Source of the DNA: Niveibacterium terrae
GTDB lineage: Bacteria > Pseudomonadota > Gammaproteobacteria > Burkholderiales > Rhodocyclaceae
Length of the DNA: 64,000 nt
Direction: 5' to 3'
NCBI RefSeq assembly: GCF_048213115.1
Contig: NZ_CP172404.1
Span: forward strand, 3,916,236 to 3,980,235
Shown here: positions 61,944 through 64,000 of the stretch, piece by piece
How the letters are laid out: each line of letters opens with the position of its first letter
Position numbering within the stretch: the stretch's first letter is position 1
Made by a program: the position numbers and the translations under genes
Notes under the pieces: model-generated
Databases searched by the model: none
What the model was told of the DNA's origin: nothing
The model's input: only the letters and a program-made list of their open reading frames with translations

Positions 61944-63083
61944 TCAGCTGCCTTTGATGCTGACCAGACCATTGAGCACCTGATCGAGCCCACCGAACAC
62001 CGAGATCCGGTCGATGCGTTCAGCCACGCGCTCAAGGGTTTCGAGTTCCTTGAGACGCAGCGCCACCGGGTTGTCTTCCATGACCTTGGCCGTGTTGAGC
62101 AAAGAGCGTGTCGCTGCGGTCTCTTCACGGCGCCGGATCACGTTCGACTCGGCAGCCTTCTCGGCTTCCACCACTTTGGCGAGGATGGTCTTCATCTCTC
62201 CGGGCAGCACGATGTCCTTCACTCCGATGCTGTTGACCTCGATACCGAAGCCCTCCAGCTTGCGGGCAACATGCTCGCTGACCACTTCATCGATGACCTG
62301 CTTGTTCTCCAGCAAGGCATCCAGCGAGCGCGTTCCGACGGCCGCACGCAAACCGAACTGCAGCTCGCGATACAGGTGATCCACCGGCTTGGCGAGCTTC
62401 TCGTGCGCCAGCAGCACATCGGTGTAGCGCCAGGTGGCGGCCAGATTGAGCCGCAGGCTGACCTTGTCGCTGCTCAGAATTTCCTGCCCGGTCACTTCTA
62501 GGTTCTGCAAGCGCATATCCACCAGTTCGACCTGCACATCGCGGTTGAAGCGCCAGAACACCTCGACGCCCGGCGACATCAGGCGCTGGACCTTGCCGTC
62601 CACCCGCAGTACGCCCATGTGATAGGCCGGAACCTGAGCGACCAACAAGCCCGCGAGCCCGCTTACCGCTCGGGAGCGCAGGTTCGGTTGCTGGATCCGT
62701 GCGGCGATATCCGGTGCCAGTGCATAAGCCTGGCGCAGATCGATTTTCTCCAGATGCTGGGTCAGCAGACCTTTCCAGAAAACCCGTCGCGATCCGGGCG
62801 CAAGCACCTCGACCAACAGCTTGTTCTCATACCGGAGTCCGGCTTCGTCTTCACCGAGTTCCATGCAGACGAAATGCTCATCCGCCGTATCCGGCTCATG
62901 CCCAAGCAGATAGTCGACCAGGGCGAGATCCTGCATGGGCGCATCGAGCTTCCAGACCTGCAGTGACAACTGGTTCAGAGGGTCGAAGAAGTAGTGGCGA
63001 CCCGCGCTCAGGATGCGCTCGAAGTCACCATCTCTGAGCAAGGCGGCACGTTCATTCTTCAGCACGACAAAGCGCTTCAACAT
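61944..63083 (-). CDS. slipin (SPFH/band 7) family protein of the RNA-repair operon
   Basis: 379 residues from ATG 63083, which has GGAG 7 nt upstream; ATG 63089 is too close to that site. Residues ~140-330 form the SPFH domain (MGVLRVDGKVQRLMSPGVEV, VTGQEILSSDKVSLRLNLAA) and the C-terminal flotillin-like helices (ILAKVVEAEKAAESNVIRRR). Unlike classical slipins there is no N-terminal membrane hairpin; instead ~135 residues of soluble sequence start VVLKNERAALLRDGDFERIL. Slipins of this kind recur next to rtcB in RtcR-controlled operons; the role is unknown, possibly anchoring repair to membranes. Confidence 0.88.
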   Translation of the reverse strand: MLKRFVVLKNERAALLRDGDFERILSAGRHYFFDPLNQLSLQVWKLDAPMQDLALVDYLLGHEPDTADEHFVCMELGEDEAGLRYENKLLVEVLAPGSRRVFWKGLLTQHLEKIDLRQAYALAPDIAARIQQPNLRSRAVSGLAGLLVAQVPAYHMGVLRVDGKVQRLMSPGVEVFWRFNRDVQVELVDMRLQNLEVTGQEILSSDKVSLRLNLAATWRYTDVLLAHEKLAKPVDHLYRELQFGLRAAVGTRSLDALLENKQVIDEVVSEHVARKLEGFGIEVNSIGVKDIVLPGEMKTILAKVVEAEKAAESNVIRRREETAATRSLLNTAKVMEDNPVALRLKELETLERVAERIDRISVFGGLDQVLNGLVSIKGS

Positions 63084-63349
63084 TTCCATTCTCCATTGTG
63101 TGTTGCCGGTCCATGCCGGTCAGGTGGGCGGACTGCGCGGCATTCGCGGGGAGGCGCCTGGCAACGGGCAGGAGTCCTGAGGCTTCCCTGTGCGCCAAGG
63201 CACGCAGGGGCTTCCGAACTTCCCGCTCAGTTGCTGGCTTGCCCTGCCGCAAACGCGGAACAGTTGCCAAGCTGACCGGCAGCGGGTGCTCACACACACC
63301 GCGACCGACGGGTACTGCATCTCTTCAAGCTGTCGTGAAAGGACAGTTT

Positions 63350-63418
63350 CCGGAGCGGGAGTCGAACCCGCGACAGATCGGTTATCAGCCGATTGCTCTA
63401 CCCACCTGAGCTATCCAG
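63350..63418 (-). ncRNA. tRNA-Ile(GAU)-like cloverleaf with defective acceptor stem
   Basis: On the minus strand: D-arm GCTC/GAGC with loop AGGTGGGTA, anticodon arm ATCGG-CTGATAA-CCGAT (anticodon GAT at 63386-63384), five-base variable region, T-arm GCGGG-TTCGACT-CCCGC. The acceptor stem keeps only five pairs (CTGGA/TCCGG, one G-U), positions 1-2 cannot pair, and no CCA follows. So it looks like a tRNA mimic rather than a working tRNA. It begins two bases after the CCA of the minihelix element and lies in the predicted leader of the slipin-rtcBA transcript. Confidence 0.75.
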
Positions 63419-63419
63419 T

Positions 63420-63470
63420 TGGTGAGTGGCCCGGGAGTCGAACCCGGCAAGCTCTCCATCGAGGCCACTC
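63420..63470 (-). ncRNA. tRNA-like acceptor/T-arm minihelix ending in ACCA
   Basis: On the minus strand GAGTGGC (63470-63464) pairs perfectly with GCCACTC (63430-63424), followed by A and CCA (63423-63420). Next to the acceptor lies a perfect T-arm CCGGG-TTCGACT-CCCGG (63447-63431). The D-arm, anticodon arm and variable loop are replaced by 16 nt that can form a small CTC/GAG hairpin. This is a 12-bp tRNA minihelix with an encoded CCA, the shape recognised by RNase P, CCA enzyme and EF-Tu. Confidence 0.75.
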
Positions 63471-63530
63471 ATTCATCACAAGGCTTTGCGGCGACATACC
63501 GGGGAGCAACAGACCGGAATCCGGCTCTCA

Positions 63531-63566
63531 GGCACCAGCGGGGTTCGGAACCCCTGCTCGTGGGCC
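63531..63566 (-). ncRNA. extended hairpin with T-arm-like tip near the predicted transcript start
   Basis: Imperfect stem GGC..AC.AGC.GGGG / CCCC.GCT.GT..GCC with the seven-base loop TTCCGAA on the minus strand. The tip resembles a T-arm, and the whole resembles a third acceptor/T minihelix with bulges. It starts about 19 nt after the predicted sigma-54 transcription start. Confidence 0.55.
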
Positions 63567-63595
63567 AGTGCATCGACTTGCAACGCATTCCTTAT

Positions 63596-63611
63596 TGCGA
63601 AGAACGTGCCA
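63596..63611 (-). promoter_or_regulatory. sigma-54 (-24/-12) promoter of the slipin-rtcB-rtcA operon
   Basis: Minus strand TGGCACGTTCTTCGCA: GG and GC are separated by exactly 10 nt, with one mismatch to TGGCAC-N5-TTGC. It reads toward the tRNA-like elements and the slipin gene, and the divergent gene encodes RtcR, the known sigma-54 activator of rtcBA. Predicted start near 63585. RtcR binding sites should lie between this site and 63748; I could not identify them. Confidence 0.75.
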
Positions 63612-63748
63612 GTCAGCTTCTGCCCACACATGAAAAACGCAATCGATTGTTTTAAAAGGATTACTTTTCAATGAAGCGATCTGTGGCCGCTGCGTGATCC
63701 ATGAATTTGATAGAATTTTCGCTATACATTTATCTATACGGATAAGAC

Positions 63749-64000
63749 ATGAAGAAGACCGTAGCCATCGGATTCCTCGGCACGCAGCTCGATTACGGGG
63801 GCAAGGGCAGTTCGCGCTGGGAGAAATGGCGGCCCACAGTCGGGCTGTGCCAGCAGGAGGATCTGATCGTGCACCGGCTCGAACTGCTGCACGATGCCCG
63901 CTCCCGCGGCTTGGCCGAACGCATCCAGGCGGATATCGCATCGGTGTCACCCGAAACCGAGGTGCGCCGCGTGGAGATCGCGCTGAGCGATCCGTGGGAT
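63749..64000 (+). CDS. rtcR: RtcR, sigma-54-dependent activator of the RNA-repair operon (3' end cut by window)
   Basis: 84 codons are visible from ATG 63749. KKTVAIGFLGTQLDYGGKGS, RWEKWRPTVGLCQQEDLIVH and RLELLHDARSRGLAERIQAD match the N-terminal CARF-type regulatory domain of RtcR; the AAA+ and DNA-binding domains lie beyond the edge. RtcR is kept inactive by this domain until an RNA-derived signal binds, then activates sigma-54 RNA polymerase at rtcBA. It is divergent from the operon with a 660-nt gap that carries the promoter and the tRNA-like elements. An AT-rich strip at 63700-63740 probably holds its own sigma-70 promoter. Confidence 0.93.
   Translation, partial: MKKTVAIGFLGTQLDYGGKGSSRWEKWRPTVGLCQQEDLIVHRLELLHDARSRGLAERIQADIASVSPETEVRRVEIALSDPWD

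Noticed and set aside
63350..63418. Functional tRNA-Ile(GAU) gene
   Set aside because: D, anticodon and T arms are good, but the acceptor stem has only five pairs, the terminal two positions mismatch and no CCA-compatible 3' end is evident, and it lies inside the leader of a protein operon. Reported as a tRNA-like RNA.

Overview
The window is a high-GC chromosomal segment from a Gram-negative bacterium, most likely a betaproteobacterium (Rhodocyclales or Burkholderiales type). Supporting this are the lipopolysaccharide core genes waaC-waaA, a tandem-fused UvrA, a small conserved Lys-rich protein with a TTG start, TACAAT-like -10 elements, and REP-like and 'aatccgccctac' intergenic repeats. 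No phage, plasmid, rRNA or CRISPR locus is visible. All functional calls come from reading the sequence; no database search was run.

Layout. 1-6.8 kb (minus): exopolysaccharide and envelope genes: a YjbH-like protein fused to a PAP2 phosphatase (runs off the left edge), a YjbE-like low-complexity protein, a WcaJ-type sugar-phosphate transferase, a UDP-glucuronate 4-epimerase and a WaaE-type glycosyltransferase. 7.1-9.7 kb (plus): waaC, waaA and a DsrE/YedF-like protein. 9.8-13.9 kb (plus): a small lipoprotein and a subtilase, a tandem TonB-C protein, and psd. 14-16 kb (minus): a small secreted protein and a secreted esterase. 16.3-26.2 kb (minus): a six-gene signalling operon: zinc-ribbon coiled-coil protein, four-module AAA+ ATPase, zinc-ribbon FHA protein, PP2C phosphatase, membrane Ser/Thr kinase with ankyrin repeats, and an SNase-like fragment. 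26.5-32.3 kb (plus): a TolA/TonB-like coiled-coil protein and a giant kelch protein. 32.3-40.5 kb (minus): GNAT, HTH-HipA (YjjJ type), tandem UvrA and a Fic C-terminal-like fragment. 40.6-45.2 kb (plus): 2Fe-2S ferredoxin, hydrolase, FUSC transporter, GST and a secreted alpha-amylase; one small protein lies on the minus strand. 45.2-59.0 kb (minus): a five-gene export operon around a 2640-residue DUF4347/Ig-repeat adhesin. 59.2-64 kb: a RhuM remnant, then the RNA-repair operon slipin-rtcB-rtcA (minus), divergent from rtcR (plus, cut by the right edge).

Three parts deserve most attention. (1) The rtc leader: downstream of a good sigma-54 promoter (GG-N10-GC) the predicted transcript carries a run of tRNA-like structures: an extended T-arm-like hairpin, an acceptor/T-arm minihelix ending in ACCA, and an almost complete tRNA-Ile(GAU)-like cloverleaf with a defective acceptor stem. 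(2) The kinase/phosphatase/FHA/AAA+ operon: the kinase N-terminus holds seven Thr-x-x-[Ile/Val] motifs that look like docking sites for the FHA protein encoded two genes upstream. It resembles the Ppk-Ppp-Fha switch of type VI secretion, but there are no secretion genes. (3) The adhesin operon has TolC, two HlyD-type adaptors and a PqqD-M50 protease-HlyD fusion, but no ABC transporter in the window.
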